Shown here: positions 52,331 through 61,858 of the stretch, piece by piece
Layout of the letters: every line of letters starts with the position of its first letter
How positions within the stretch are numbered: the first letter of the stretch is position 1
Made by a program: the position numbers and the translations under genes
NCBI RefSeq assembly: GCF_947654275.1
Contig: NZ_CANTJS010000010.1
Coordinates: 1 to 64,000 of the forward strand
Source: an uncultured Oscillibacter sp.
Lineage (GTDB): Bacteria; Bacillota; Clostridia; Oscillospirales; Oscillospiraceae
DNA length: 64,000 bases
Direction: 5' to 3'
Notes under the pieces: model-generated
Told to the model about the DNA's origin: nothing
Databases searched by the model: none
Seen by the model: only the letters and a program-made list of their open reading frames with translations

Positions 52331-53029
52331 TCAATAGCGGTTGCGGATGGCCTCCCGGCAGGTTCCGTCCGCCAGGGAGACAAAGCGTACGAACAGGGAC
52401 ACCTTATTTTCCGGATTCAGGGCGGCCCACACCCGGTCCGCCAGCGCCTCCGGCGTATCCTCCTCCAGAGCCACCCGCTTCGGCTCCCCCTCGAAGGAGG
52501 GCAGAGGGTTCCCATCGCCGGTGTAGGTGTGAATAAAGCGGCCCTCGCCGGGAAGAGGAGCGTCATAGTGGTAGAAATAGCGGCAGCAGCAGTCGGGATT
52601 TCCGTCGGCGCTTTTCAGAATGGACAGCTGGAAGCTGCCGTCGGGGCTCAGCAGGCCGGAGATGCGGGGGGTCCAGTTGGGGCCGTCGGGCTCGAAGGTC
52701 CGGCTTTTCAGGGCCTCGGCAAAGGTGCGGCCCCTGAAAATATAGTCTCGGATGGTGTCGGTCTGGTCGCCGTTGGTGACGATGAGGCCCCGGCCCGCCT
52801 CACGGACAGGATGGTAGATGATGAGGCTGGGATCCGTCATTTTAGAGGGGTCATGGGCCTGGGTGCGGATGCCGTCCTCCGTGGGGACGAACACCCGGTT
52901 TCGGGAATTCTCGCTGCGGCCCATGATGAAGTACACCGCCACGGCGCTTTCGCCGCTCTTCCCCAGAACGATGCCCCGGCCGGGATAGGGATTGCTTTCC
53001 AGAAGGGCGGACAGATTCTCTTTTTTCAT
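52331..53029 (-). CDS. purO: IMP cyclohydrolase (PurO type)
   Basis: A 232-residue enzyme of the archaeal-type IMP cyclohydrolase family: LESNPYPGRGIVLGKS, YFIMGRSENSRNRVF and RGLIVTNGDQTDTI. It closes the purine ring from FAICAR to IMP, the last step of de novo IMP synthesis. Firmicutes with this family often lack the PurH cyclohydrolase domain. AAGGAG precedes the ATG. A GC-rich hairpin (52295-52320) follows. It starts 10 bases after the upstream lipoprotein gene. Confidence 0.88.
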   Translation of the reverse strand: MKKENLSALLESNPYPGRGIVLGKSGESAVAVYFIMGRSENSRNRVFVPTEDGIRTQAHDPSKMTDPSLIIYHPVREAGRGLIVTNGDQTDTIRDYIFRGRTFAEALKSRTFEPDGPNWTPRISGLLSPDGSFQLSILKSADGNPDCCCRYFYHYDAPLPGEGRFIHTYTGDGNPLPSFEGEPKRVALEEDTPEALADRVWAALNPENKVSLFVRFVSLADGTCREAIRNRY

Positions 53030-53039
53030 AACAAGCTCC

Positions 53040-53948
53040 TTATGTTTCTTCTCCTTTTGGATTCTTCCAGACCGTTTCCAGCTCCCGGGAATCACGGCCG
53101 TTGTAGAGGTACACGGACCAGACCCGCCGCGCCCCGTCCCCGAAATCATGGGTGTAGATGTGGACGTACCGGGCCTGCCCGTCCTCGGGAACCAGCTCGT
53201 AATAATAGCCTGTGCCAAGCCAGCCTTCCGCGTTGGGCGGGCCGAAGCGGGCGGTGAAGCCCTCCCAGCTGTCGTCCGTTTCCAGGAATGCCGGCAGCTC
53301 CTCCCGGGTGACGGTCCGGTCATAGGGCGTGAAGGCGAAGGGCTCGTCTCCGATGCGGCGGGTCTCCCCCTCCGCGGCGGGGGCGGTGACGACGCTGAGG
53401 CCGTCCTCCAGGTCCAGGCTGTTCTGGTAGTAGTCCGGGTGGCACCTCGCCGCCTCCGTGGCGACGACCACCTTTCTCAGTCCCACGTTTCCGGGGTCCT
53501 CCTCGTCCTTCGTCACATAGCTGAAGGAACAGTAGTAGTTCACGCCCCCGCAGACCGCCGGCAGGGAATTGTGCACATCCACCATGGTCTGCCGTCCGTA
53601 TTCCAGGTGCTTGGAGGCCCCCACGGGGGTCAGCATCTCGCAGTCCTCCGTGGGGCCGGGATACAGGTCCAACAGGGCCTGAATGCTCTCGTCCAGGTCC
53701 CCGTCCGCCTCCCGGACATTGGGGGAGAACAGAGCCCGGACGGCCTCCGCGTCCCGGGCATCCACGGCGGCAAAAAATTCGTCGATGGGGTCCTGCAGGC
53801 TCCACCGGCTGCCGGACAGGCCTTCCAGGGCCCCCAGGGCCGCGTCCCGGAGCCCCTCGGAAAGGCCATCTGCGGTCCGCTGAACCAGGCCGCAGCCGGT
53901 CAGAAGAAGCAGGAGACCCAGCAGCACCGCCGGTGCGGTCTTTTTCAT
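53040..53948 (-). CDS. DUF5104 lipoprotein
   Basis: A 302-residue lipoprotein, lipobox LLTGC (C19), followed by an SLQDPIDEFFAAVDARDAEAVRALFSP-type stretch near residue 50, which fits the DUF5104/NTF2-like lipoproteins of Clostridia. The C-terminal half holds a second domain with RYVHIYTHDFGDG. The ligand is unknown. AAAGGGAGGG precedes the ATG. A MITE begins 25 bases upstream and may have separated it from its old promoter. Confidence 0.7.
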   Translation of the reverse strand: MKKTAPAVLLGLLLLLTGCGLVQRTADGLSEGLRDAALGALEGLSGSRWSLQDPIDEFFAAVDARDAEAVRALFSPNVREADGDLDESIQALLDLYPGPTEDCEMLTPVGASKHLEYGRQTMVDVHNSLPAVCGGVNYYCSFSYVTKDEEDPGNVGLRKVVVATEAARCHPDYYQNSLDLEDGLSVVTAPAAEGETRRIGDEPFAFTPYDRTVTREELPAFLETDDSWEGFTARFGPPNAEGWLGTGYYYELVPEDGQARYVHIYTHDFGDGARRVWSVYLYNGRDSRELETVWKNPKGEET

Positions 53949-53973
53949 AGGCAGCGCCCTCCCTTTCCATTAG

Positions 53974-54132
53974 GGCCTGTTCACATAAGCCCACGCGCAC
54001 GTCTTTTCGGCAAATTTTGCCGCCTGCTTCGTTAAAAATTTTTGCCGTACGCCAGTACGCCTGCAAATTTTTGCCTCGCATCCGGCTAAAATTTGCTCGA
54101 AAATCCGCACATGTGGTTTATGTGAACAGACC
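53974..54132. mobile_element. MITE, copy 2 (159 bp)
   Basis: Internal sequence identical by eye to the copy at 33648-33807. Ends GGCCTGTTCACATAA and TTATGTGAACAGACC, with flanks TTAG and CTAG. No gene inside. Confidence 0.9.
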
Positions 54133-54136
54133 CTAG

Positions 54137-54208
54137 AAATCAGAAGCTGAGAATCAGGAATCAGCCATCATAAGGGGGCAATTCCTCACCCCTCATTCCT
54201 AATTCATA
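54137..54208. repeat. Short inverted AATTAGGA-type repeat
   Basis: GAATCAGGAATCAG-like sequence on one side and CACCCCTCATTCCTAATTC on the other make a loose inverted repeat. A richer version of the same motif lies at 56110-56237. Confidence 0.5.
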
Positions 54209-54720
54209 AAAAGCTGTTTCTTCCGCTCCCGCCAGTCCGGCAGATACGTCTCCAGCAGCGCGTAAAACCCGGGGCCGTGGTTCTTCTCCCGGATGTGGCA
54301 CAGCTCGTGGACCACCACCAGCTCCACCGCCTCCGGCGGGCAGTTCATCAGGAAGCAGGAAAAGCACAGGCTGTTCTTTGCCGAGCAGCTGCCGTAGCGC
54401 CGCCGGGCCGCCGTGACCTTGAACCCGGTGGGGCTCACGCCCATTTTTTCGCTCCAGTATGCCACTTTTCCCGGCAGCTCCGCCCGGGCTCTCTCTTTCA
54501 GAGCCTGAATTTCCGCCTCGGTGGGGGGCGGTGGGCGGAGGGCCGCCCTCTGCCGCTGGGTCTCCAGGTGCTTTTCAATCCAAGCGGCATGGCTTTTCAC
54601 AAAGGCGTCGATCCGGGCCCGGGAGCAGCGCAGGGGGGCCCGGACCAGCAAACGGCCCTCCCGGGTGATTTCCAGGGCCAGGGTCTTCCGCCGGGAGCGG
54701 ATCAGCTCAAAGGATTCCAT
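54199..54720 (-). CDS. YgjP-type M48-like metallopeptidase (SprT-like)
   Basis: A 173-residue protein with the zinc motif HELCH (H138, E139, H142) followed by H148, and the family string RRYGSCSAKNSLCFSCFL upstream of it. The family is widespread, often beside type I restriction genes or alone; function unknown. It has no signal peptide. Its start is 10 bases after the pyrI stop, so it could be the last gene of the pyr transcript. Confidence 0.82.
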   Translation of the reverse strand: MESFELIRSRRKTLALEITREGRLLVRAPLRCSRARIDAFVKSHAAWIEKHLETQRQRAALRPPPPTEAEIQALKERARAELPGKVAYWSEKMGVSPTGFKVTAARRRYGSCSAKNSLCFSCFLMNCPPEAVELVVVHELCHIREKNHGPGFYALLETYLPDWRERKKQLFMN

Positions 54721-54729
54721 ATGCTCCGG

Positions 54730-55155
54730 TCAGCGCTTCCGGTCCTTGGCGGTGTCGCAGTAGGCGCAGCGGTAGGTGTGGCGGGCGGGGTCGCTGAGGA
54801 GAAACACGGCGTCCAGCTGGGGTTCCGCCACGGTGATGCACCGGGGGTTCTTGCAGCGGATGATGTTCACCAGCTTTTGGGGCAGCTCCAGATGGGTTTT
54901 CTCCACCCGCACGCCGTCCCGGATGACGTTGACGGTGATGTTGGCGTCGATATACCCCAGTACGTCCAGGTCCAGCTCCAGAGGCGTGTCGATTTTGATG
55001 ATGTCCTTTTTCCCCATCCGGCCGCTGCGGACGTTTTTGATGATGGCCACGGAGCAGTCCAGCCGGTCCAGGTGGAGGTATTTGTAGATGTCCATGCTTT
55101 TCCCGGCCTGGATGTGGTCCAGAACCACGCCGTTTTGGATGCTGTCGATATTCAT
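54730..55155 (-). CDS. pyrI: Aspartate carbamoyltransferase regulatory chain
   Basis: A 141-residue PyrI: N-terminal nucleotide-binding domain (NGVVLDHIQAGKSMDIYKYL) and C-terminal zinc domain with four cysteines in IIRCKNPRCIT and YRCAYC. It gives allosteric control of PyrB by CTP and ATP. GGGGGAGGAG precedes the ATG, 16 bases after pyrB. Presence of PyrI in a Firmicute is restricted to some Clostridia and fits the enteric-type pyrBI arrangement. Confidence 0.95.
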   Translation of the reverse strand: MNIDSIQNGVVLDHIQAGKSMDIYKYLHLDRLDCSVAIIKNVRSGRMGKKDIIKIDTPLELDLDVLGYIDANITVNVIRDGVRVEKTHLELPQKLVNIIRCKNPRCITVAEPQLDAVFLLSDPARHTYRCAYCDTAKDRKR

Positions 55156-55171
55156 AAGCTCCTCCCCCTTT

Positions 55172-56092
55172 TTACACATGGATGTCCAGCAGCTTCAAAA
55201 TCAGGGCCATACGGATAAACTTTCCGTTTTTCACCTGCTTCCAGTAGGCGGCCCGGGGGTCCCTGTCCACCGCCACGGCAATCTCGTTGACACGGGGCAG
55301 GGGGTGCAGGATGGAGAGGTCCGCTTTGGCCCGCTCCAGCTTTTCCGGGGTGAGGATATAGCTGTCCTTCAGACGGAGATAATCCTCCTCGTTGAAAAAG
55401 CGCTCCTTCTGGACCCGGGTCATGTAGAGCAGGTCCAGCTCCGGCATGACGGAATCCAGGTCGGTGGTCTGGACATAGGGCAGGTTCCGCTTTTTCAGGG
55501 CCTCCTCCTTCACGTAGCGGGGGAGCTTCAATTCTGCCGGGGATACCAGCACGAATCTGATACCGTCGTACCGGCTCAGGGCGTTTACCAGGGAGTGGAC
55601 CGTCCGGCCGAATTTCAGGTCGCCGCAGAAGCCCACGGTAAAGCCGTTCAGCCGGCCCTTTTCCCGGTGGATGGTGAGCAGGTCGGTAAGGGTCTGGGTG
55701 GGGTGATTGTGGCCGCCGTCTCCGGCGTTGATGATGGGCACTTCGCTGAACTGGGCGGCGGCGTAGGGAGCGCCCTCCTTGGGGTGGCGCATGGCGATGA
55801 TGTCGGCATAGCAGCTGACCGTGTGGACGGTGTCCCCCACGGTCTCGCCCTTGGCGGTGGAGCTGGAATTGGCCTCGGAGAAGCCCAGCACGCTGCCCCC
55901 CAGGGCCAGCATGGCGGACTCGAAGGAGAGCCGGGTCCGGGTGGAGGGCTCGAAGAAGAGGGTGGCCAGCTGCCTGTGCCGGCAGGCCTCCTGATATTTG
56001 GCGGGGTTTTGAATGATGTCCTCCGCCGTGGCAATCAGTTCGTCGATTTCCTCCACGGTGAGGTCTACCACGTCAATGATGTTTCTGGGCAT
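55172..56092 (-). CDS. pyrB: Aspartate carbamoyltransferase catalytic chain
   Basis: A 306-residue ATCase: carbamoyl-phosphate site FEPSTRTR, then [11 protein letters not shown] and [10 protein letters not shown]. It condenses carbamoyl phosphate and aspartate. GAAAGGACG precedes the ATG. Between pyrE and pyrB there is a 144-base spacer filled by an AATTAGGA repeat, which might weaken or separate expression. Confidence 0.96.
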   Translation of the reverse strand: MPRNIIDVVDLTVEEIDELIATAEDIIQNPAKYQEACRHRQLATLFFEPSTRTRLSFESAMLALGGSVLGFSEANSSSTAKGETVGDTVHTVSCYADIIAMRHPKEGAPYAAAQFSEVPIINAGDGGHNHPTQTLTDLLTIHREKGRLNGFTVGFCGDLKFGRTVHSLVNALSRYDGIRFVLVSPAELKLPRYVKEEALKKRNLPYVQTTDLDSVMPELDLLYMTRVQKERFFNEEDYLRLKDSYILTPEKLERAKADLSILHPLPRVNEIAVAVDRDPRAAYWKQVKNGKFIRMALILKLLDIHV

Positions 56093-56109
56093 AATTCGTC
56101 CTTTCTGTC

Positions 56110-56237
56110 AATTAGAAATCAGGAATTAGGAGGTAGAAATTAGAAATTAGGAATTAGGAGTTAGGAATTAGGAGTTAGGAATTAGGAATAACTGAAATGA
56201 TGGAAAAATTCCTCATTCCTCATTCCTTATTCCTAAT
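56110..56237. repeat. AATTAGGA/GTTAGGA tandem and inverted repeat
   Basis: At least eight near-tandem units of AATTAGGA or GTTAGGA type (56110-56190), followed after a short spacer by the inverse TCCTCATTCC and TTCCTAATT. The RNA would form a long imperfect hairpin between pyrE and pyrB. Confidence 0.75.
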
Positions 56238-56875
56238 TATTTCAGAATCCAGCTTTCGTCCGACGGGTTCGCCCGGAACTTTTTCAGCCGCTCAATGTCC
56301 TCGGGGCGGATTTTTCCCTCGTCGGCGGCAATCTGGCACACTGCGTCGAAATTGGACAGGCTGTAGTTGGTCACGTTGGCCGCCGCCAGCCGGTCCAGAC
56401 CCTTCTGGAGTCCGTAGGTGAAGATGGACGCGATGCCCAGCACCTCTGCCCCCGCTTCCCGCAGGGCCTCCACCACGTCGATGCAGCTGCCGCCGGTGGA
56501 GATGAGGTCCTCCACCACCACGACCCGTGCGCCGGGCTCCAGTTTTCCCTCAATGCGGTTCTGCCGCCCGTGGTCCTTGCCGCTGGACCGGACATAGCCC
56601 ATGGGCAGGCCCATGAGGTGGCCCACAATGGCGGCGTGGGCGATGCCCGCCGTAGAAGTGCCCATGAGGACCTCCACGCCGGGATAGTGCCTGCAGATGA
56701 GGTCCACCAGGCCCTCCTCCACGTGGGTGCGGACGGCGGGGGCGGTGAGGGTCAGGCGGTTGTCGCAGTAGATGGGGCTCTTGATGCCGCTGGCCCAGGT
56801 AAAGGGCTGGTCGGGCCGGAGAAAGACCGCTCCGATGGAGAGCAGGTCGTGGGCAATGGTCTGTTCACGGGTCAT
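56237..56875 (-). CDS. pyrE: Orotate phosphoribosyltransferase
   Basis: A 212-residue enzyme with the PRPP motif [13 protein letters not shown] and a C-terminal [16 protein letters not shown]. It converts orotate and PRPP to OMP. AAAAAGGAGG precedes the ATG, 16 bases after the lipoprotein gene that interrupts the pyr series. Confidence 0.95.
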   Translation of the reverse strand: MTREQTIAHDLLSIGAVFLRPDQPFTWASGIKSPIYCDNRLTLTAPAVRTHVEEGLVDLICRHYPGVEVLMGTSTAGIAHAAIVGHLMGLPMGYVRSSGKDHGRQNRIEGKLEPGARVVVVEDLISTGGSCIDVVEALREAGAEVLGIASIFTYGLQKGLDRLAAANVTNYSLSNFDAVCQIAADEGKIRPEDIERLKKFRANPSDESWILK

Positions 56876-56891
56876 ATCAATATCCTCCTTT

Positions 56892-57614
56892 TTATGGTTC
56901 CGTCAAAAGGGGCAGGGACGCCAGCGGGGCTTCCAGAACATAGTCATACCTGCCGTCGGAGACAATCAGGCACAGGCTGTCCTCCGTCAGGTAAAACCCG
57001 CCGCCTTCATTCCAGGCCGGGGAATCCGCGCAGAGGTCCGCCAGCTCCTCCAGGGACGGCTGATCGGACCGGTTCCCCAGGGCCGTGAAGGTCTCCGGAA
57101 TCAGCCGGGCCAGGTCCTCCGGGCCGCTCAGGTCCAGAAGGCCGGAGAGGCGGACGGGCTCGTCCGTCCTGCGGTCGATGGTGACGGCGTACTCGCTGGA
57201 AGACGGGTAAGCGCCGCCCTGCGTCACATAGAAGAAGAGAAAGGCCGCTGAAAAATACGCCATGTCGCACCGCGTGACCTCATAATCAACGGTGACACTG
57301 GTATGGGGCCGCTCTGTAAGCGCCTCCATGGTCCACCCGTTATAGGCGGTCTGCCGGATCAGCTCCGCCGTGCCGTCTCCGTCGGACCGGCCGTAATCAG
57401 GATAGTTGATGAACACAGAGACGCCCCTGCCGGGGTCAAGATAGTAGTCGCAGAGCCGCTGGGGGCCCACCGTGTTTCCGAACGCGTACCGGACGGTTCC
57501 GCTGACGGTCTGCCCGGTCTGAACGCCGTCGGGGATATCCGGCGCTTCCCGTCCGCCGCAGCCGGTCAGAACCAGCAACAGCAGCAGGGCCGGCAGTGCC
57601 GCCTGACGGGTCAT
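56892..57614 (-). CDS. Lipoprotein embedded in the pyr operon
   Basis: A 240-residue lipoprotein (lipobox VLTGC, C19) with a domain resembling DUF3298/DUF4163: [21 protein letters not shown] and [17 protein letters not shown]. Its ATG overlaps the pyrF stop (ATGA), so it is translated with the pyr enzymes. Nothing links such a surface protein to pyrimidine synthesis, which makes its position odd. Function unknown. Confidence 0.65.
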   Translation of the reverse strand: MTRQAALPALLLLLVLTGCGGREAPDIPDGVQTGQTVSGTVRYAFGNTVGPQRLCDYYLDPGRGVSVFINYPDYGRSDGDGTAELIRQTAYNGWTMEALTERPHTSVTVDYEVTRCDMAYFSAAFLFFYVTQGGAYPSSSEYAVTIDRRTDEPVRLSGLLDLSGPEDLARLIPETFTALGNRSDQPSLEELADLCADSPAWNEGGGFYLTEDSLCLIVSDGRYDYVLEAPLASLPLLTEP

Positions 57615-58315
57615 GCGCCTGAGAATTCCCGCACCGCCCGGCGGTAGGCCTCCACCGGGTCCGCCGCCTGGGTGATGGGCCGGCCCATGACGACGTAGTC
57701 GCAGCCGCTCTGTCCGGCCTTCTCCGGGGTCATGACACGCTTCTGGTCCCCCGTGTCGCCGCCGGCGAAGCGGACGCCGGGGGTGACGGTGCAGAACCTG
57801 TCCCCGCAGCGCTCCTTGACCAGGGCCGCCTCCAGGGGGGAGCAGACCACGCCGTCCAGGCCGCTCCGGGCGGCGGTCTGGGCATAGGAGAGGACGGTCT
57901 CCGCCATGGGGGTGTCAATCAGCAGCTCGTTTTTCAGGGTCTCTGCGTCGGTGCTGGTGAGCTGGGTCACGGCAATCAGCAGCGGCCTCGTCCCGTCGGG
58001 CCGGGTGAGGCCCTCCAGGGCGGCCTTCATCATGGAGGAGCCCCCGGCGGCGTGGAGGTTCACCATGTCCACGTCCAGGCCAGAGAGAACGGACATGGCC
58101 CGCTTCACGGTGTTAGGAATGTCGTGGAGCTTCAGGTCCAGGAAAATCCTGTGGCCCCGGGCCTTGATCTCCCGGACGATGGACGGCCCTTCGGCGAAAT
58201 AAAGCTCCATACCGATTTTCACAAAGGGCTTTTCTCCGCCGGGAAAGCGGTCCAGAAAGGTCAGGGTCTCCTCACGGGTGGGGAAATCCAGTGCAATGAT
58301 CACGTCACGCGCCAT
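57611..58315 (-). CDS. pyrF: Orotidine-5'-phosphate decarboxylase
   Basis: A 234-residue OMP decarboxylase with [16 protein letters not shown] and the catalytic [11 protein letters not shown]. It makes UMP from OMP. AGGAGGAGCACACC precedes the ATG, which lies inside the end of pyrD (11-base overlap). Confidence 0.96.
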   Translation of the reverse strand: MARDVIIALDFPTREETLTFLDRFPGGEKPFVKIGMELYFAEGPSIVREIKARGHRIFLDLKLHDIPNTVKRAMSVLSGLDVDMVNLHAAGGSSMMKAALEGLTRPDGTRPLLIAVTQLTSTDAETLKNELLIDTPMAETVLSYAQTAARSGLDGVVCSPLEAALVKERCGDRFCTVTPGVRFAGGDTGDQKRVMTPEKAGQSGCDYVVMGRPITQAADPVEAYRRAVREFSGA

Positions 58316-59231
58316 GGTGTGCTCCTCCTGTCAATTCAGATATTTGGGAAACGCCCAGCCGCTCACAGACGGCAGGCAGGTCCTCGATGATTTTTTTGCA
58401 GGCCCAGGGGTCCCGCAGGCTGGCGGCCCCCACCTCCACGGCGGAGGCGCCCGCCAGCATCATTTCGGCGGCGTCCTCCGCGGAGCTCACGCCGCCACAG
58501 CCGATGACGGGAATTTTCTCCCCCACCGCCTCATATACGTCCCACACCATCCGCACCGCCACCGGGAACACGGCAGGACCGGAGAGACCCCCGGTGCGGT
58601 TGGCAATCAGGGGGCGTTTCGTCCTCAAGTCGATCCGCATTCCCAGCAGGGTGTTGATGAGGCACAGGCCGTCGGCCCCCTCGGCCTCGCAGGCTTTGGC
58701 AATCTCCGCGATGTCCGTCACATTGGGGCTGAGCTTCATGAAGACGGGCTTTTTCGTCGCCGCCCGGACGGCCCGGGTGACGGCGGCGGCGCTCTGGGGG
58801 TCGGAGCCGAAATTCTTCCCGCCGGCGTGGACGTTGGGACAGGAGATGTTGACCTCCAGTATCCTCACCTGCTCCGCGTCGTTCAGACGTGCGCAGTTCT
58901 CCGCGTACTCCTCCAGAGAGAAGCCGCAGACATTGGCAATCACCGGCCCACGGAAAATTTTGGCGATGTTGGGAACCTCCTCCCGGAGAACCGCCTCCAT
59001 GCCGGGGTTCTGGAGCCCCACGGCGTTCAGCATCCCGCCCGGGGTTTCGGCAATGCGGGGCTGGGGATTGCCGGGACGGGGGTCCCGGGTGGTGCCCTTC
59101 CAGGAGAAGGAGCCCAGGATATTCAGGTCGTAAATCTCAGCGAACTCCCGGCCATAGCCGAAGGTCCCCGAGGCGGGGATAATGGGGTTTTTCAGCGTCA
59201 CACCCGCCAGACTGACGGATAAATCTACCAT
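58305..59231 (-). CDS. pyrD: Dihydroorotate dehydrogenase B, catalytic subunit
   Basis: A 308-residue class 1B enzyme with FMN-site strings [13 protein letters not shown], the catalytic Cys in [11 protein letters not shown] and VKLSPNVTD-like [10 protein letters not shown]. It oxidises dihydroorotate and hands electrons to PyrK and NAD. It overlaps pyrK by 7 bases. AAGGAGGAAATTCT precedes the ATG. Confidence 0.96.
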   Translation of the reverse strand: MVDLSVSLAGVTLKNPIIPASGTFGYGREFAEIYDLNILGSFSWKGTTRDPRPGNPQPRIAETPGGMLNAVGLQNPGMEAVLREEVPNIAKIFRGPVIANVCGFSLEEYAENCARLNDAEQVRILEVNISCPNVHAGGKNFGSDPQSAAAVTRAVRAATKKPVFMKLSPNVTDIAEIAKACEAEGADGLCLINTLLGMRIDLRTKRPLIANRTGGLSGPAVFPVAVRMVWDVYEAVGEKIPVIGCGGVSSAEDAAEMMLAGASAVEVGAASLRDPWACKKIIEDLPAVCERLGVSQISELTGGAHHGA

Positions 59232-59980
59232 AGAATTTCCTCCTTCCGGAACACGGGCCCGTCCTTGCAGACCCGGCGGAGGCCGTTTTTCGTCTCGATG
59301 GTGCAGCCCACGCAGGCCCCGAAGCCGCAGGCCATCCGGGCCTCGAAGCTGAACTGTCCCCCGGTGAGCTGAGGCAGGGCGTGGACGGCCTTCAGCATGG
59401 CCGTGGGGCCGCAGGCCAGCACATAGGAGCAGTCCGGCAGGGTGTTCAGGGCGTCTGTGACAAAGCCCTTGACCCCCAGGCTCCCATCCTCGGAGGCAGG
59501 CAGAACCGGAATGCCCAGGGCGGCGAACTCCTCCAGGTAAAAGCTGTCCGCCCTGGAGCGGAAGCCCAGAACGGCCCGGGGGCTCTGCCCGTTCTCCAGC
59601 ATCCGCTTTGCCAGCCCGTACAGCGGCGCGACGCCGATGCCGCCGCCCACCAGAACCGGGGCGGGGCCCACGGTCTCCGGCGCGAAGTCAAAGCCATTGC
59701 CCAGGCCCGCCAGCACGTCCAGCTCCGTTTCCGGAGGCAGGCGCACCAGCTCCTTCGTGCCCTCTCCCGCCTCCTTCACCAGCAGGGTCAGGTGATACTT
59801 CCCCCAGTCGCAGACGGAGATGGGCCGCCGGAGAAATTTCCCCGGCAGGGCCAGGTTGACAAACTGGCCCGGGGCGGTGACGGCGGCGGCGTCCTGGGAA
59901 TTGAGGGCCATCAGGACCAGCTCCCAGGTATCCGGCGTAAGCTGCCGCCGGGACCTCCAAATGAATGTGCACTGCTTCAT
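59225..59980 (-). CDS. pyrK: Dihydroorotate dehydrogenase B, electron-transfer subunit
   Basis: A 251-residue ferredoxin-reductase-like protein. FAD site RRPISVCDW, NAD site VLVGGGIGVAPLYGLAKRM and a C-terminal [2Fe-2S] cluster, CGFGACVGC plus a later Cys in RRVCKDG. It moves electrons from PyrD FMN to NAD. It overlaps the end of pyrC by 4 bases. Confidence 0.95.
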   Translation of the reverse strand: MKQCTFIWRSRRQLTPDTWELVLMALNSQDAAAVTAPGQFVNLALPGKFLRRPISVCDWGKYHLTLLVKEAGEGTKELVRLPPETELDVLAGLGNGFDFAPETVGPAPVLVGGGIGVAPLYGLAKRMLENGQSPRAVLGFRSRADSFYLEEFAALGIPVLPASEDGSLGVKGFVTDALNTLPDCSYVLACGPTAMLKAVHALPQLTGGQFSFEARMACGFGACVGCTIETKNGLRRVCKDGPVFRKEEILW

Positions 59981-61311
59981 GGTGTTTCTCCTTCCGGCCG
60001 GTCACAGCCCCGGATGATGCCGATGATTCCCGACGGGGACGGCTTCAGTCCCTCCGGGAACACAACGGTTCCGTCCACAATGGTCATGCGGACGGCGGCG
60101 TCCACCCGGCGGCCCTCGAAGGGGGTGGCCCGGCCCAGGGAGCGGAAGCCCTCCGGGTCCACAACGCCGGGGCACTCCAGGTCCAGCACCGTCAAATCGG
60201 CGGGCTGGCCCTCCGCAATCTCGCCGCCGGGCAGGTTGAAAATCCGGCGGGGGTTGACGCACAGGGCATTTAAAATCACTTCCAGCGGGACCTTTCCGGT
60301 TTGTACCAGCTCTGTGTACAGCACCGGGAAGGCGCATTCCAGACCCACCACGCCGTTGAGACTGCCCCGGAGACCGCCGGCCTTCTCCTCCGCCGAGTGG
60401 GGGGCGTGGTCCGTGGCAATGCAGTCCACCGTCCCATCCAGAAGGCCCGCCACCAGGGCGTCCCGGTCTTCCGCCGAGCGGATGGGGGGATTCATCCGGA
60501 AGCGGCCATGGTCCTGTAAATCCTCGTCGCAGAGGCAGAGGTAGTGGGGCCCCGTCTCACAGGTGACGGGAAGGCCCTCCGCCTTGGCCCGGCGGATGAG
60601 GGCCACGCTCTCTTTTGTGGAGACGTGGCAGACGTGATACCGGCAGCCGGTCTCCCGAACCAGACGGATGTCCCGCTCCACCTGCCGCCACTCGCTGGCG
60701 GGGTCGTTGCCGGGAAGACCGTTGCGGCGCGCATACGCTCCGTCGTGAACGGCCCAGCCCTTTTCCAGCAGGGATTCGTCCTCACAGTGGGCCACGATGG
60801 GCCTGTCCAGCTGTTTGGCCAGCAGCATGGCGGCCCGCATCATGTCCTCAGACTGGACGCCCCGCCCGTCGTCGGAGAAGCCGGGGACGAAGGGGGCCAG
60901 GGCGGCCAGGTCCGCCAGGTCTCCGCCCTGTTCCCCCCGGGTGATGGTCCCATAGGGATGGACATGGACCCGGGCGTCCCGTTCAATGGCCTCCAGCTCC
61001 CTTTCAAGGTTCTCCCGGCTGTCCGGCGCGGGGTTCAGATTGGGCATGGCGCAGACCGCCGTATAACCCCCCGCGGCGGCGGCGGCGGTGCCGGAGGCAA
61101 TGGTCTCCTTATAAGAAAATCCAGGCTCTCGCAGATGGACATGAACATCAACGAAACCTGGAACGACCAAGCAGTGATTCAATTCAATAACCTGAGCGCC
61201 GCCCTTGGAAAGGGAGGGGCCAACGGAAACAATGCGGCCTTTGGAAATGGCAATGTCCAGGGGCTGAAAGCCTCCCCCGCAGAACACGGACCCGCCGGTC
61301 ATAATCATCAT
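59977..61311 (-). CDS. pyrC: Dihydroorotase (class I)
   Basis: A 444-residue amidohydrolase: metal motif DVHVHLREPG, NLNPAPDSRENL, MNPPIRSAEDRDAL and ATDHAPHSAEEK. It closes carbamoyl aspartate to dihydroorotate. It heads the pyr operon. Three Met codons cluster at the start; ATG 61311 lies 9 bases after GAGAGGAG and is preferred. Confidence 0.94.
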   Translation of the reverse strand: MMIMTGGSVFCGGGFQPLDIAISKGRIVSVGPSLSKGGAQVIELNHCLVVPGFVDVHVHLREPGFSYKETIASGTAAAAAGGYTAVCAMPNLNPAPDSRENLERELEAIERDARVHVHPYGTITRGEQGGDLADLAALAPFVPGFSDDGRGVQSEDMMRAAMLLAKQLDRPIVAHCEDESLLEKGWAVHDGAYARRNGLPGNDPASEWRQVERDIRLVRETGCRYHVCHVSTKESVALIRRAKAEGLPVTCETGPHYLCLCDEDLQDHGRFRMNPPIRSAEDRDALVAGLLDGTVDCIATDHAPHSAEEKAGGLRGSLNGVVGLECAFPVLYTELVQTGKVPLEVILNALCVNPRRIFNLPGGEIAEGQPADLTVLDLECPGVVDPEGFRSLGRATPFEGRRVDAAVRMTIVDGTVVFPEGLKPSPSGIIGIIRGCDRPEGETP

Positions 61312-61345
61312 ATAGGCGTTCTCCTCTCCGATTTTTCGGGATAAA

Positions 61346-61374
61346 ATACTACACGAAAATCGCTCTGCTGTCAA
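61346..61374 (-). promoter_or_regulatory. Promoter of the pyr operon
   Basis: -35 TTGACA (perfect), 17-bp spacer, -10 TAGTAT on the minus strand. The leader is under 35 bases, so there is no room for the PyrR attenuator seen in Bacillus. Confidence 0.82.
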
Positions 61375-61491
61375 GTCCTCTTTTGGGGGAAAGGGCGCGT
61401 CCGTTTCCGCGGTTTATACTGAAAAATCACAGCGGCAAAGCACAAAAACGGCCTGCCGGAACAAAGCCAAAGCCCCCACGGCACAACGAAC

Positions 61492-61545
61492 AGCCCGCCG
61501 GGCCAGACCGCGGAAACCCCACGCGCCTGTCCCGGCGGGCTTTTT
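61492..61545 (+). terminator. Orphan terminator-like hairpin on the plus strand
   Basis: AGCCCGCCGGG and CCCGGCGGGCT with a long loop, followed by TTTTT on the plus strand, where no gene precedes it. It may mark the edge of the AT-rich island. Confidence 0.5.
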
Positions 61546-61555
61546 AAGTACGCTT

Positions 61556-61858
61556 CTACGGCTGCGGAGGCTGATAGTCCCGTATACCCGGAAAGTACAC
61601 AATCGTATCCGAACCAATCAAATCCGTAGCGGTTCCCTCAAATTCCTCCATCATGGGATTGCTGGGATCATTAAACCCCTTTGCCTCCAGATAGCTGCCC
61701 AGCTGGTCCAGTACATCAAAAATATTGCGGTCCTGTTTTACGATGATGCCTAACGTGATCACCGTCTCACCCAGCATCGTACGGCCTGAGTAATTTTCAC
61801 AAACCTCATAGTCGTTGTCAGGTTCATTGCAGAACGCCCGAATCATGTCTGCCAGCAT
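61556..61858 (-). CDS. Hypothetical protein
   Basis: A 100-residue acidic protein starting MLADMIRAFCNEPDNDYEVC with a later TVITLGIIVKQDRNIFDVLDQLGSYLE. GAAGGG stands 9 bases before the chosen ATG at 61858; an ATG 3 codons upstream is too close to it, and a longer extension to 62155 has GC-rich, low-complexity composition. I do not recognise the family. It lies between the pyr operon and the AT-rich island. Confidence 0.55.
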   Translation of the reverse strand: MLADMIRAFCNEPDNDYEVCENYSGRTMLGETVITLGIIVKQDRNIFDVLDQLGSYLEAKGFNDPSNPMMEEFEGTATDLIGSDTIVYFPGIRDYQPPQP

